NCBI GenBank assembly: GCA_030770425.1
Contig: JASJFT010000108.1
Span: 62,001-126,000, forward strand
Direction: 5' to 3'
From: Darksidea phi
Taxonomy: Eukaryota > Ascomycota > Dothideomycetes > Pleosporales > Lentitheciaceae
DNA length: 64,000 nucleotides
Of the stretch, positions 55,217 to 64,000 are shown piece by piece (within the stretch, counting starts at the first letter, position 1; the number at the start of each line of letters is the position of its first letter). Below the pieces are notes generated by a model. The model had not been told where the DNA came from. It saw only the letters and a program-made list of their open reading frames with translations, and made no database searches. The position numbers and the translations under genes were made by a program.

Positions 55217-56572
55217 TTATCCCCACATCCCGTTGCTACCTGCTCCGGCCATCATCTCGCCGACCAGGCAGTTGTCAACGCAGAGACCCATATGTACCTT
55301 GATGGTTTGCTTGGGCATGATTTGTGTAGCCCCATCGGCTGAAATATCCTCGATAAACTCGGTCTGTTGTAGTTCCGTACGCTGGGCAATAGTTGATGCA
55401 GTGTAGCAATCCTCATCCCACCACTTGTGGCAGCGCTCACACCAACGACCCTTGAGACAATCCTCGCAGCGAGCGTATAAAGGTGGGGGTTTAGATCCGT
55501 CAACCGTTTGAGGTGTTTGCGCGGCTCGTAAGGAACTCGAATGAAGCGGTATTGGGTTCAAGAGGGGGAATGCGGAAGCCGGCGACCGGCCATGAACGGC
55601 AGGCCCCTCCGGGGACGAACGACATGTCTCGCAACCTGTCGGCCCGAGCGCGATGGTTGCAACGGCAGGACTCAGGTATGACGCTGGGTTTGGCAAGCCG
55701 ACGGTGGTGTCGCCGACATATGCTTTGGACGGATCATGTCGCGGGCCTCTACACAGGACGGCGTCAAACGCAATGACGCCCTCGCAAGCCTTGAGTGTCT
55801 CGGCCCAATCGAAGGAGGGTCGTTTTGCCAACATGCGCCCTGTGCATTGGTACCATTTGTCCTCTGTCCGTGCCATCGCGGCAATGAGGGCATCTGAAGA
55901 TTTCTGGTTCCATTCTGCACTAATCTGAGCTCCTTGGGAAGCCATAACACCCCTTGGGGCGGATGGTAGCGATTTCTTCTTCGCTGGAGCATCCTGGACT
56001 GTAAGTGGCTCGCGCGGCCCAAAGAAGTATATGCCTCTGATCTTTGGTGTACCTTTGGGTCTTGATGGCCGTACTGCATATCGCAAGACTTGCTGCAGCT
56101 TCCGCTCATTCAGATGCTTGGCCTCCCGAATGGACAGAATGCGAACGTTGAACCTGTCGTCGGCGATGATTTCCCGTACAAGATCCGCAGGGACACTCAA
56201 GCCGTCCAACACCAAAGTGTGTATGTTGTGTAGGATTTGTCGCCGCTGAAGTTTAGAAAAGATGCCGCGGAGAGGACCGGAATAGAATTCGTCTTCGGTC
56301 AGCGACTCGTCCATGCGCTCGGCGCGCCAGCTGATGCCGCCAGAATCGAGGGGCTCATATGGGACAATGGCTGATTTGACAGTGGAGAGATCGAGATATC
56401 GGAAGATCTCCGGCGAGTAGTACACGATATGGCGGAGCGCTTTCGAGGTTGCCGCCAGGGCATATATTGAAGCTACAGGGAGGTAGGGCGCAGTTTGGCG
56501 GAGAACCAGTGAGTTGGAGAGGAGATCCGCCAGCGTGGGTGGGAGGGAATCATCTGGGAGAATAGGGCCCAT
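55217..56572 (-). CDS. F-box-like protein with C-terminal Cys-rich region, 451 aa
   Basis: Probable substrate adaptor of an SCF ubiquitin ligase. The frame is open 65 codons upstream without ATG; the ATG at 56572 sits in a good context (cctcccaccATGG) and gives MGPILPDDSLPPTLADLLSN. An F-box-like segment spans about residues 10-60 (LVLRQTAPYLPVASIYALAATSKALRHIVY). It is followed by a leucine-rich-like part (IHTLVLDGLSVPADLVREII, FNVRILSIREAKHLN) and a Cys-rich C-terminus, CEDCLKGRWCERCHKWWDEDC, which may bind zinc. Fungal F-box proteins with this C-terminal finger are widespread and uncharacterised. Divergent from the UFD1-domain gene, also a ubiquitin-system protein. Confidence 0.75.
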   Translation of the reverse strand: MGPILPDDSLPPTLADLLSNSLVLRQTAPYLPVASIYALAATSKALRHIVYYSPEIFRYLDLSTVKSAIVPYEPLDSGGISWRAERMDESLTEDEFYSGPLRGIFSKLQRRQILHNIHTLVLDGLSVPADLVREIIADDRFNVRILSIREAKHLNERKLQQVLRYAVRPSRPKGTPKIRGIYFFGPREPLTVQDAPAKKKSLPSAPRGVMASQGAQISAEWNQKSSDALIAAMARTEDKWYQCTGRMLAKRPSFDWAETLKACEGVIAFDAVLCRGPRHDPSKAYVGDTTVGLPNPASYLSPAVATIALGPTGCETCRSSPEGPAVHGRSPASAFPLLNPIPLHSSSLRAAQTPQTVDGSKPPPLYARCEDCLKGRWCERCHKWWDEDCYTASTIAQRTELQQTEFIEDISADGATQIMPKQTIKVHMGLCVDNCLVGEMMAGAGSNGMWG

Positions 56573-57398
56573 GGTGGGAGGGGTAAAGACAATGCAGCAA
56601 TGTGCTGTTGAGGTTAGAAGGTACTCACCGAATTTATATACAAGATGAGATAGCAGCGCCGAGAGGGGCACGTGCCCTTCCGCTGCACTGCAGGGCGAGA
56701 GTATTAAACAAAAGAGAGCCGGCGGCGCGTTGAGACGTGGAGCGTAGACAGGAGCAGTGTTGGCCAAGATGAGATGTGGGATGAATCAAGCCTCGACCCC
56801 ACTGCCCTGGCGGCGATCAATCGATAGCACGCCCGGATCTGTCACAGTGGCCGGCAATCTTCGTCTCTGCGCGCCTCAGGGGGCCATCTTCGGAAGCGTA
56901 TCAACGCGGCCAAGCCGTCTTAAGGGTCTTCTTGTTTGGAAGCAAGAAACAGAGACCAAACAGCGGGCGTTGGGATCTGGAGGCGGGCCGAACGCGCCGT
57001 CCAGCGGCATCTGTATCAGCCAGCGTGGGGCAAGTCGAGCCGGCGTTAGTGAATCGAATTACCTACTCATGCGACACGACCTTTCGCCGTGCACTATCTG
57101 TAGCATCTTCCGAGCATACGCCGCACATCTAGTAATATAGACCTCTACAAGGAAGCCCCAAACGCGGAGAGACAAGACAGGTCTGATTTTTGGATATCGA
57201 TAAGGCGCGTACTTGACATCACGAGGGCCCGTGCCACGTTGGCGCCTGGCGTCGGTTGCGTGAATCTTCGAGAAACACTCTCTGTCAGCAGCAGTCTCCC
57301 GCTGTTCCTCAATGCCGCCCCTTCTTCTGGATTGCTGCTCCTATGCAATCTTTTCACACCGATTCCTTGGCCAAATTTGATTCCTGTGGGAAACAGCC
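56573..57398. promoter_or_regulatory. Divergent spacer between F-box and UFD1-domain genes
   Basis: 826 bases between two divergent ubiquitin-pathway genes. No TATA box. Open frames are short and unrecognised. A shared promoter is possible. Confidence 0.35.
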
Positions 57399-59750
57399 AT
57401 GGATTCCGGTTCCGAGCCGGTAGAGTTGCAATGGTCGTCACGATACACAGTTGCGCCCTCTTCTTCTCGACTCCCTGGAGACAAGATACTACTCCCTCCA
57501 TCCGCGCTAGAACAGCTGCTCGCCGCGGCCCCCATCGTCACGATCGATAACGAGCGACCTCACATTACCTCGTTTGATCCGTACAACCCATACACATTCG
57601 CCGCCGAACGACAAGCCCGGTCACAGTTCCAAGACCGACACCAACAGCTACCGCATCCACTCACATTTCGGCTAGTAAACCCGGAGAATGGCAGGGTGGT
57701 TCATGCGGGCATCCGAGAGTTCTCAGCAGAGGAGGGACAGGTTGTGCTGAGCACCTTCTTGCGGGAAGCCCTGGGGTTGGAGTCAAAGTCGACCGAGAGG
57801 TCGCGGGGCAGCAGCCCGGACGGCGACACTGAGATGGCGAACGGGGTAGAGCAGCTCTTGGTAAACGGTACGGGGTCGACACAAATCACAGTACATGCCA
57901 AACAGCTGCCCAAAGGTACCTTTGTCAAACTACGCCCACTAGAAGCCGGTTATGATCCGGAAGATTGGAAGTCACTCCTCGAAGAACATCTACGCTCGAA
58001 TTTCACAACATTGACAAACGGAGAGGTGTTGGTGGTCAACGGTGGCCAAGGCTCGGGTGGCAAACGGGACGAGTTTCGGTTTCTAGTGGATGGCTTCAAA
58101 CCAGAAGGAGACGGTATATGCGTTGTGGATACGGATCTTGAGGTCGACATTGAGGCACTCAACGAGGAACAAGCACGCGAAACACTACAAAGGATAGCGG
58201 CAAAGAGGCAAAGGGCGCCAGGCACAACAGAAGGCAGTTCGATGGGCGGAAAGATCGACATCTTCAAAGGCCAAGATGGCCAGGTACTGGAGGGAGAATA
58301 CGTGGATTATGAACTCACCTCGTGGGACAGGACACAAGGCCTCGAGATTACCCTCAGCGGAGTGGACGAGGAGAACGAAGTTGACCTGTTCGTTAGCCCC
58401 TACTCGTCGCGGCAACGAGTGCGACCGAGGGAAGACGAGCACGTATTTGCAGACTTATCTAGCCAATACCCGAAGCGTATTCGACTACAACCAACAAACG
58501 TGGCGTTGGAAGGCGCGGAGGCCATTTGGATATCGATACGAGCTTATCCTTCGGGTTTGTCAAGTGCTCCAGAGGCTTACCAGCTCCGAGTAAGGATATA
58601 CGATCCCATGTCACAACCACCACAGGATGATCCTGAACCCACGGAAATTGCACATAACCCCGGCGAAGTGCAGTGTACGAACTGTCACCAGTGGGTACCG
58701 AAGGGCTCGTTATTCCTGCATGAGAATTTCTGCCTTCGAAATAATATCCTCTGCCCACAAGGTTGTGGGCAGGTTTTCCAGAAGCGATCAGAAGCATTTA
58801 ACAACCATTGGCACTGCCCCCACGACACGTTCACCGGCAACACCCTACTCTCCCATCGCAAGCATGATGCTATCTATCATACGCCGCAGGAGTGCTCATC
58901 CTGTACTATGGGCTTCCCCTCTATTCCCACGCTCGCCACGCATAAAGTAACTGAGTGTCCTGGAAAGCTCATTTTATGCCGCTTCTGTCACCTGCAGGTC
59001 CCACAGGAGGGCGACCCAACTGAACCACCAAACCCCGAGCTACTCCTTTCTGGATTGACCCCACACGAACTCGCAGACGGCGGCCGAACAACAGAATGCC
59101 ACCTCTGCAATAAGATAGTACGTTTTCGGGACATGGACACCCATCTCCGCCACCATGACTTGGAGCGCCTCTCTCGACCTACACCACGCTTATGTCGAAA
59201 CATAAACTGCGGTCGTACGCAAGACGGTGCCAACAAGCTTGGCGATACTCGGGCTGGGACGCGCAAAGGTCAAGGTCCGGGTAACGAAATTGGACTGTGT
59301 AGCGTGTGCTTCGGTCCTCTCTATGTGTCCATGTATGACCCTGAAGGCAAAGCACTGCGTCGCCGCATCGAACGCCGATATCTCAGTCAACTCCTCACCG
59401 GCTGTGGAAAGGCCTGGTGCAAGAATGAGTACTGTCGTACAGGACGTAAGAACAAGGGTGAAGGCGACAAATCCATACCTACAAAAGACGCGATCCCCTT
59501 GGTCAAACCCTTTTTGAACGGTATGGATGGGAGAGGATATACCACGCCACTGCACTTTTGCACAGACGAAGCAAGTCAGCAACGGAGGAACCTGGCTGAG
59601 ATGATGGCGGCTGAGAAGGGGATTGAGGGGAAGGGTGGATATGGTCTAGAGTGGTGCGTAGCTGCGCTCGAAGCTGAGAATGGAGATTTGGAGAAGGCGA
59701 GGGGCTGGCTCAAGGGGTGGGCGCCGCAAAGGACTGAGGCTGGTGAATGA
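57399..59750 (+). CDS. UFD1-domain protein with multiple zinc fingers, 783 aa
   Basis: Single-exon protein that combines a Ufd1-like double-psi-barrel domain (about 1-210: WSSRYTVAPSSSRLPGDKILLPPSAL, LPKGTFVKLRPLEAGYDPEDWK) with several zinc-binding parts: CTNCHQW...CLRNNILCPQGC (TRAF-type, about 427-460), ECSSCTMGF, CRFCHL, CHLCNKIV, and GCGKAWCKNEYC, which resembles the AZUL finger of ubiquitin ligases. The C-terminus (about 735-783, GLEWCVAALEAENGDLEKARGWLKGW) looks like a UBA-type three-helix domain. Binding of ubiquitin and Cdc48/p97-linked degradation is inferred from the domains. It is much longer than canonical Ufd1 (~350 aa) and is a distinct fungal family. ATG at 57399 is in a good context (agccATGG). 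Confidence 0.85.
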   Translation: MDSGSEPVELQWSSRYTVAPSSSRLPGDKILLPPSALEQLLAAAPIVTIDNERPHITSFDPYNPYTFAAERQARSQFQDRHQQLPHPLTFRLVNPENGRVVHAGIREFSAEEGQVVLSTFLREALGLESKSTERSRGSSPDGDTEMANGVEQLLVNGTGSTQITVHAKQLPKGTFVKLRPLEAGYDPEDWKSLLEEHLRSNFTTLTNGEVLVVNGGQGSGGKRDEFRFLVDGFKPEGDGICVVDTDLEVDIEALNEEQARETLQRIAAKRQRAPGTTEGSSMGGKIDIFKGQDGQVLEGEYVDYELTSWDRTQGLEITLSGVDEENEVDLFVSPYSSRQRVRPREDEHVFADLSSQYPKRIRLQPTNVALEGAEAIWISIRAYPSGLSSAPEAYQLRVRIYDPMSQPPQDDPEPTEIAHNPGEVQCTNCHQWVPKGSLFLHENFCLRNNILCPQGCGQVFQKRSEAFNNHWHCPHDTFTGNTLLSHRKHDAIYHTPQECSSCTMGFPSIPTLATHKVTECPGKLILCRFCHLQVPQEGDPTEPPNPELLLSGLTPHELADGGRTTECHLCNKIVRFRDMDTHLRHHDLERLSRPTPRLCRNINCGRTQDGANKLGDTRAGTRKGQGPGNEIGLCSVCFGPLYVSMYDPEGKALRRRIERRYLSQLLTGCGKAWCKNEYCRTGRKNKGEGDKSIPTKDAIPLVKPFLNGMDGRGYTTPLHFCTDEASQQRRNLAEMMAAEKGIEGKGGYGLEWCVAALEAENGDLEKARGWLKGWAPQRTEAGE

Positions 59751-60059
59751 AGGGGGGGAAGGTTTGTGAGGGTAATAATCGGCATGAGCTTTGGGTTGGA
59801 ATGCATATTACGGCGTCTGTATAGGCATGGTGGACATCAGAGATACCCAGGCATTTGAATGATATAGATTCGCTGAGGACTGGTATCTATTTTGAAATGA
59901 TAGAACGTGATGGCAACCAAATGACTCCGGGCTATGGTGCAAAACAAGACCCTAAGATAGAGTTGATCCGACGCGCGTTGGCACAGGAAAGACTAGAAAT
60001 AAAGTCTCCACAAGGAGCAGTTTCCCCATTCGTCTACGCATGCAAGCCATCTCTCTCGC
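59751..60059. other. Convergent 3' spacer
   Basis: 309 bases between the UFD1-domain and PAF1 stops. No feature seen. Confidence 0.3.
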
Positions 60060-61467
60060 TTAGACGTCGATCGGATCGAAGCGCCTGCGTATCGCCTGCC
60101 TCTTCTCCACTTCCGCATCAGGGTACCTCGCGACTGTCTCAATAATATGCACCTTTGCTGCTTCCTCGCCCACCATCTCATGCCTACCAGAGCGCCTACC
60201 CCTGATGACGGTCTTCTGGCTGATAGGGTAAAAGTAAGCCGCCTTCTGCAACTTGGTATTTCTCAGCGGCTCCTCGTCGTGGATGTCTGGATCGTGTAGA
60301 GCAACAGCCACCACATCTCCATAAGGGTTCTCCGGGTCCCCCGACTGCTTTTCGGTCTCGTACGTGCGGATGTTCTCGTAACGGAAGACTTTGCGCGGAT
60401 TGTCGTCTGCGTCTTGGCCCTCGTCGAAGGGGATGTCGTCGCCGTCAGGATCGTTTGTGGTGAGGTTCCGTTTTATGCCTTGGACCTTTGAGCGGTCGGG
60501 TGGCAGGAAAAATTCGAAGTGGTAGCGTGGAATGGGTAGGGGCAACGTAGGGTCTTGCCTGTGCGCTTCTTGTTCTTGGATGTAAAGTTCCTGGTCCTGC
60601 ACCGTCTGACCGACTGGACGCAGCAGCCCGACATCGATACGCGGATCGTAGGTATTGTCGGTCGGATTGTTAATGGGCGGGTTCGCAAACTTGTACATCA
60701 TGTAGGAGCCAGTGTCGGGCATGGCGTCCCAGTCTGGAAGAAGCGGGTATGCGCCCAAGCATTCAAGTTTCTTATCGCGCGGATGTTTGGGCTGCTTCCA
60801 TGCTATCCTCTCTTCGGCAGTAGAGGGTGCGCCTCTCATGGCCTCCGCTGTATCCGGCTCGGTGTGTGCGTCATTCGGGTAGGCAATGTCGAAGCTTCTG
60901 ATAATGTGTCTGGCGATATGGGTAGGATCGTTTTCCGAGACGTCAACTCGCTGGCGCTTCTTTCTTACACGCATTGTATTTGAAGAGTTGCTAGACTCAA
61001 ATTTCGACCCGCCGGTCATGCTTGATGTGATGTATTCGGTGCGGCGCAAGAACGACGCATTTGAGGCACTGGCTGCAGCTTTCCCTAGCGCATTGGGCGG
61101 CCGTAGCAGAGCTCGGTCTGCAGCATGCAACGGTGGGGGGTTTGACACCGCCTGAATTGCTGCAAACGTGTTAGCCACCGAAAGATGCGCGGTTCGGCCT
61201 GAGCATACCTGATTCATCCCCCTCGAAGACTCCCGGGACACCGACGAGATCAATCGGCATACCCAGCTCCGCATCTGCTTCTATGTTCACGGGCTGCTCC
61301 CGGGCTAGTCTTGAAGCAAAGCCAGCCGATGTGTACTGTCCGCTTGAAAGTCCCGTATTAGGGATGTCGAGGAGCTTTGGGGGACATGGCGGCGGAGGAA
61401 GCGCGTTGGAGTACCGTATTCGCGCGATATAATCCTGATGGTATGTTTGTCGCCCGGCAGAAGCCAT
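60060..61467 (-). CDS. PAF1: RNA polymerase II-associated factor 1 (Paf1), 452 aa, two exons
   Basis: Core subunit of the nuclear Paf1 complex, which follows Pol II and promotes H2B ubiquitination and H3K4/K36 methylation. Exon 1 is 61209-61467, the intron 61160-61208 (49 nt, gtatgc...gcag) and exon 2 60060-61159. Joined sequence runs MASAGRQTYHQDYIARIRYSN, PPPPCPPKLLDIPNTGL, ...GVFEGDESAIQAVSNPPPLH, ADRALLRPP, FLRRTEYITSS, all family signatures. Later come GAYPLLPDWDAMPDTGSYMMYKF and, near the end, YFYPISQKTVIRGRRSGR. The middle is rich in Asp/Glu. Length agrees with fungal Paf1. Confidence 0.9.
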
Positions 61468-62316
61468 GTTGTTGTAGGTAGATGGAGAGGCAGAGGTTGC
61501 TACAAAGTTTTGGGGTCCGAAAGAAAGTTGGCGCTTGAACTGCTCCGACGCGACGGCTGTGCCAAGATATCTCCTGACTAAGCGACACTTTCACTCGCTC
61601 ACCACTTCAAGTGTTTGGACAGTTTGCATTGTTTTAGCTTGTAGACCTAGGATGGTTCGGTTCTAGCTGGTACTCGATCGTTATCTTATGCATGTAGAAT
61701 GGCGAAATCAAAGACACCATCAGGGCACATCTAAGTATATGCAGAAGCGAAGTAGCAAGTATCAAATTCAGAAACGTAACGACAATGAACGATAGACACG
61801 TGCACCTGATTGAAGTGAACTGAGGGTAAAATAGACAGGGCTATAGGGTGTGAGGGTGATGGTGTAGAGCGGTGGTGGGCGAGTCAATCGGAGATGGAAG
61901 GATTTACCAGCTTTTCCGCCCCTACCAGAATACTCCCTAAGGAGCTTCGCTCTTTGACGGCTATCAGGACAGGTGCTACACACAATGCTTTGTGAGCAAG
62001 GTGCTCAATCTACGCGCAAGTGACCGTACTGACTATTTCGCGGGACGTGGAAGGTCGATATATAGTGGAGCGAACGAGTCATATATTAGGTATAAATAGT
62101 GTATCAGGCATCTCCGCGTTATATACCACTTCTCCCACCCATTACCAACGGCCTGTTTGTGTAGACTGTCTCAAGACAGTGATGTGGTAGGTTTCTTCTA
62201 GTCCAACGCCAATTAGTTCCCAATGTCAAAAGCGCCTCCGCTGAACAGCTGGAAGCTGAAAGTCAAAATCGGCGACTTGCGCCGGACGGTATTCCCCAAT
62301 GCTGGGTTTCGAGCCT
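61468..62316. other. Intergenic, PAF1 promoter and ERG25 3' flank
   Basis: 849 bases. Short open frames only. A TATATAG-like stretch and a 'tatattaggtataaata' AT-rich patch lie near 62080-62100. No gene recognised. Confidence 0.35.
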
Positions 62317-63279
62317 TTATTGGGCCTTCTTGGCCTTTGCCAACTTCCTCTCGCGCCTCTTCTTAGATGCCTCGGCGCCAGCCTCGGTGTCAAAGAGCAA
62401 GTCCCACCACCTAAAGCTACTCGAATAGTTGCCAATGAAACGCTCGTGGTGGAGATCGTGATGCTCGGCGCCGGCCCAGAAGGGAAGGAAGTGGTGCAGA
62501 CTCCAGGGGAACTCATAGCCGCTGTGCGCATCGATAGCTTGGAAGAGGCGAAGAACGATCCAGAGGTACATGGTGAGGATGTGAAGGTCACCTGTGATAG
62601 CAGTCCACAGAATAGGTGACCCGACGGTGCCGAGACCGAGCACCATGACTTCGATAGGCGAAGCGTATTCGGCAGCAAGGCCGAAAGGTGCAGAATATTG
62701 GTGGTGAATCTTGTGAATGTTCTTATAAAGCGGGCCCCAGTGCATTGCGCGATGGGTCCAGTAGTGCCAAGTATCCTCGAGGACGAAGAAGACGGCGATT
62801 TGAAAAGCCATCTTGTAGATACTGGGGAACGGGACCGTGGTACTCAAACCGAAGTACTGGCACATGGGGTGGAAGAACCAGATTTGCGGGAGCTCAACGG
62901 TAAAGTGAGAAAAGAGGACGAGGAGAGCGCATTGCCACTGTTCCCAGGCGGTGGGGATTTTGTGCTGGAAGCGGTGTCAGTGGATGTACCGAATGAGCAA
63001 GCGGGCACGTCTCACCTGCTGAATCTTGTATTTCTTAAACCAGGGCAGCATATCGATTATTATCCACGGCAGGGAGCGGCCGAAGTACACGGTCTCGTGC
63101 ATGACAAAAGACATGATGCCTGTAGCGAGGACGTCGTTCTGCATGTATGTGTACCATGCCAGCCACATGCGTTCGGGGTAATTGAGCGAGACATTGTACT
63201 TGGATATCTCCTCGAACGAGCCCCAGTATGAATCCTGCGCCATTGGCGACAGGAGGGTGGTGGTTGAGTTCCTATCCAT
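62317..63279 (-). CDS. ERG25: C-4 methylsterol oxidase, 303 aa, two exons
   Basis: Di-iron membrane oxygenase of the ER that starts removal of the C-4 methyl groups in ergosterol synthesis. Exon 1 is 63016-63279, the intron 62965-63015 (51 nt) and exon 2 62317-62964; the join gives [15 protein letters not shown]. The three histidine boxes are complete: HRAMH (159-163), HKIHH (172-176) and HHDLHH (256-261). Several membrane segments are visible, and the C-terminus ends KKAQ, a KKXX ER-retrieval signal. ATG at 63279 ([19 protein letters not shown]) was chosen by position; MAQDSYWG further in is an alternative. Length is that of yeast Erg25. Confidence 0.9.
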
Positions 63280-64000
63280 AGCTGTTAGCACACGGCGGCG
63301 AGCGCGATAGGAATAGGGTGGGTACATTTTGGTTGCCCAACAACAAAGAACCAGCGCAACAGTGTGACAAGATTGCGATTGGTGAGGGGAGGCCTGCGGG
63401 CACGATTGAGGGTGGTGAACCGTCCAGGTGCAGTGAGGAGGAGGAGAACAGGTCGGGAGGCGGTTTAAATTTGAAGAAGACGATCAGGAAGAAGCCCAGA
63501 GCAAACCACTCCACTTTGGCACTGTCAGGAACAGGCCGTTCCGAGCTCCTAGATCGAACGCTAGTCCTCTTTGGGCGACGGGCGTGGCCAATTAACGGGC
63601 CCGCTCCTTATTTCACCTCACCGCCTTCCACGACCTGCAGGCTTTTGTGCTCCGGCCGCCTGTCAACGCGAATGACACTCGTACGTTTGTACCACCATAC
63701 CGTCGTCTCATCGATGCTTTGCTGCATCCGCTTTCCGGCGCATTCCTCACACGTGACCTTCGCTATCCCCACCCTTCGTGGCGGTGCTGTGGCAAGAGTG
63801 ACGCGGCTCAACGCAATTGAGATCATACCCCTGACTTGGCCAACGGTTTGCGATTAAGATGCGATGAATAAAAAAATGCAGATTCCTCTGAGCAAGGGTA
63901 ACGTCAAAGGTCACGAGCGATGGACTCAGCCCCGGGTCAGCCTTGTGTCCCTCTTTACATGCGATTGGAGATGAGTTCCAGCCTTGCTGCACTTCGCGAA
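63280..64000. other. Right edge, ERG25 upstream region
   Basis: 721 bases to the end of the window. Probably ERG25 promoter and part of a neighbour's flank. The open frames on both strands (up to 179 codons) show no family features and no convincing start, so none is called. Confidence 0.35.

Overview
The window is nuclear DNA of a filamentous ascomycete. The evidence is gene density, short introns (mostly 45-60 nt, GT...AG with ctaac/ctgac-like branch sites), and gene families typical of Pezizomycotina: a kapC-type bZIP, a Dal81-type Zn2Cys6 regulator, OPT and NCS1 transporters, and an ascomycete-specific trypsin-fold family. The flavour suggests Dothideomycetes (Pleosporales), but that placement is inference. 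I saw no rRNA, tRNA or CRISPR.

Layout. 1-8.5 kb: 3' part of galactokinase, a small unknown protein, a tubulin-tyrosine-ligase-like protein, and MCM10 divergent from RNase H2 subunit B. 8.5-16.3 kb: a decayed unknown gene, a C2H2 finger protein, an Mcp1-like mitochondrial protein, and a two-gene maltose module (alpha-glucosidase and sugar permease, divergent). 16.3-22 kb is an accessory island: short fold-back elements, a Whi3-like RNA-binding protein carrying Gis2-type zinc knuckles, a broken trypsin-fold gene, a membrane-anchored gene broken by one stop, and a ~0.6 kb AT-rich element with inverted repeats. 22-32 kb: nitrilase-family hydrolase, EthD protein, a multi-exon two-RRM protein, BCS1 and a large OPT transporter. 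33-41.2 kb: a nitrogen-scavenging cluster. 42-64 kb is housekeeping: ARP8, pterin carbinolamine dehydratase, kapC-like bZIP, holocytochrome c synthase, YIP1, an F-box protein, a UFD1-domain protein, PAF1 and ERG25.

The most interesting region is 33.0-41.2 kb. One spliced gene joins an isochorismatase-fold cysteine hydrolase, closely resembling bacterial biuret hydrolases, to an allophanate-hydrolase-like amidase in a single 733-residue chain. It is transcribed divergently from an NCS1 permease, with HGATAR sites between them, and a Dal81-like regulator lies next to the permease. The parts suggest import of a ureide or biuret-like compound, two hydrolytic steps in one protein, and nitrogen-responsive control. 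Substrate and regulation are inferred, not shown.

A second unusual locus is 17.0-19.65 kb, where a Whi3/Gis2-like chimera sits downstream of, and could be spliced to, a decayed protease-like gene.

Splice sites were placed by eye from reading frame, consensus and family resemblance. Coordinates of a multi-exon gene cover start to stop codon, and exons are listed in its evidence.
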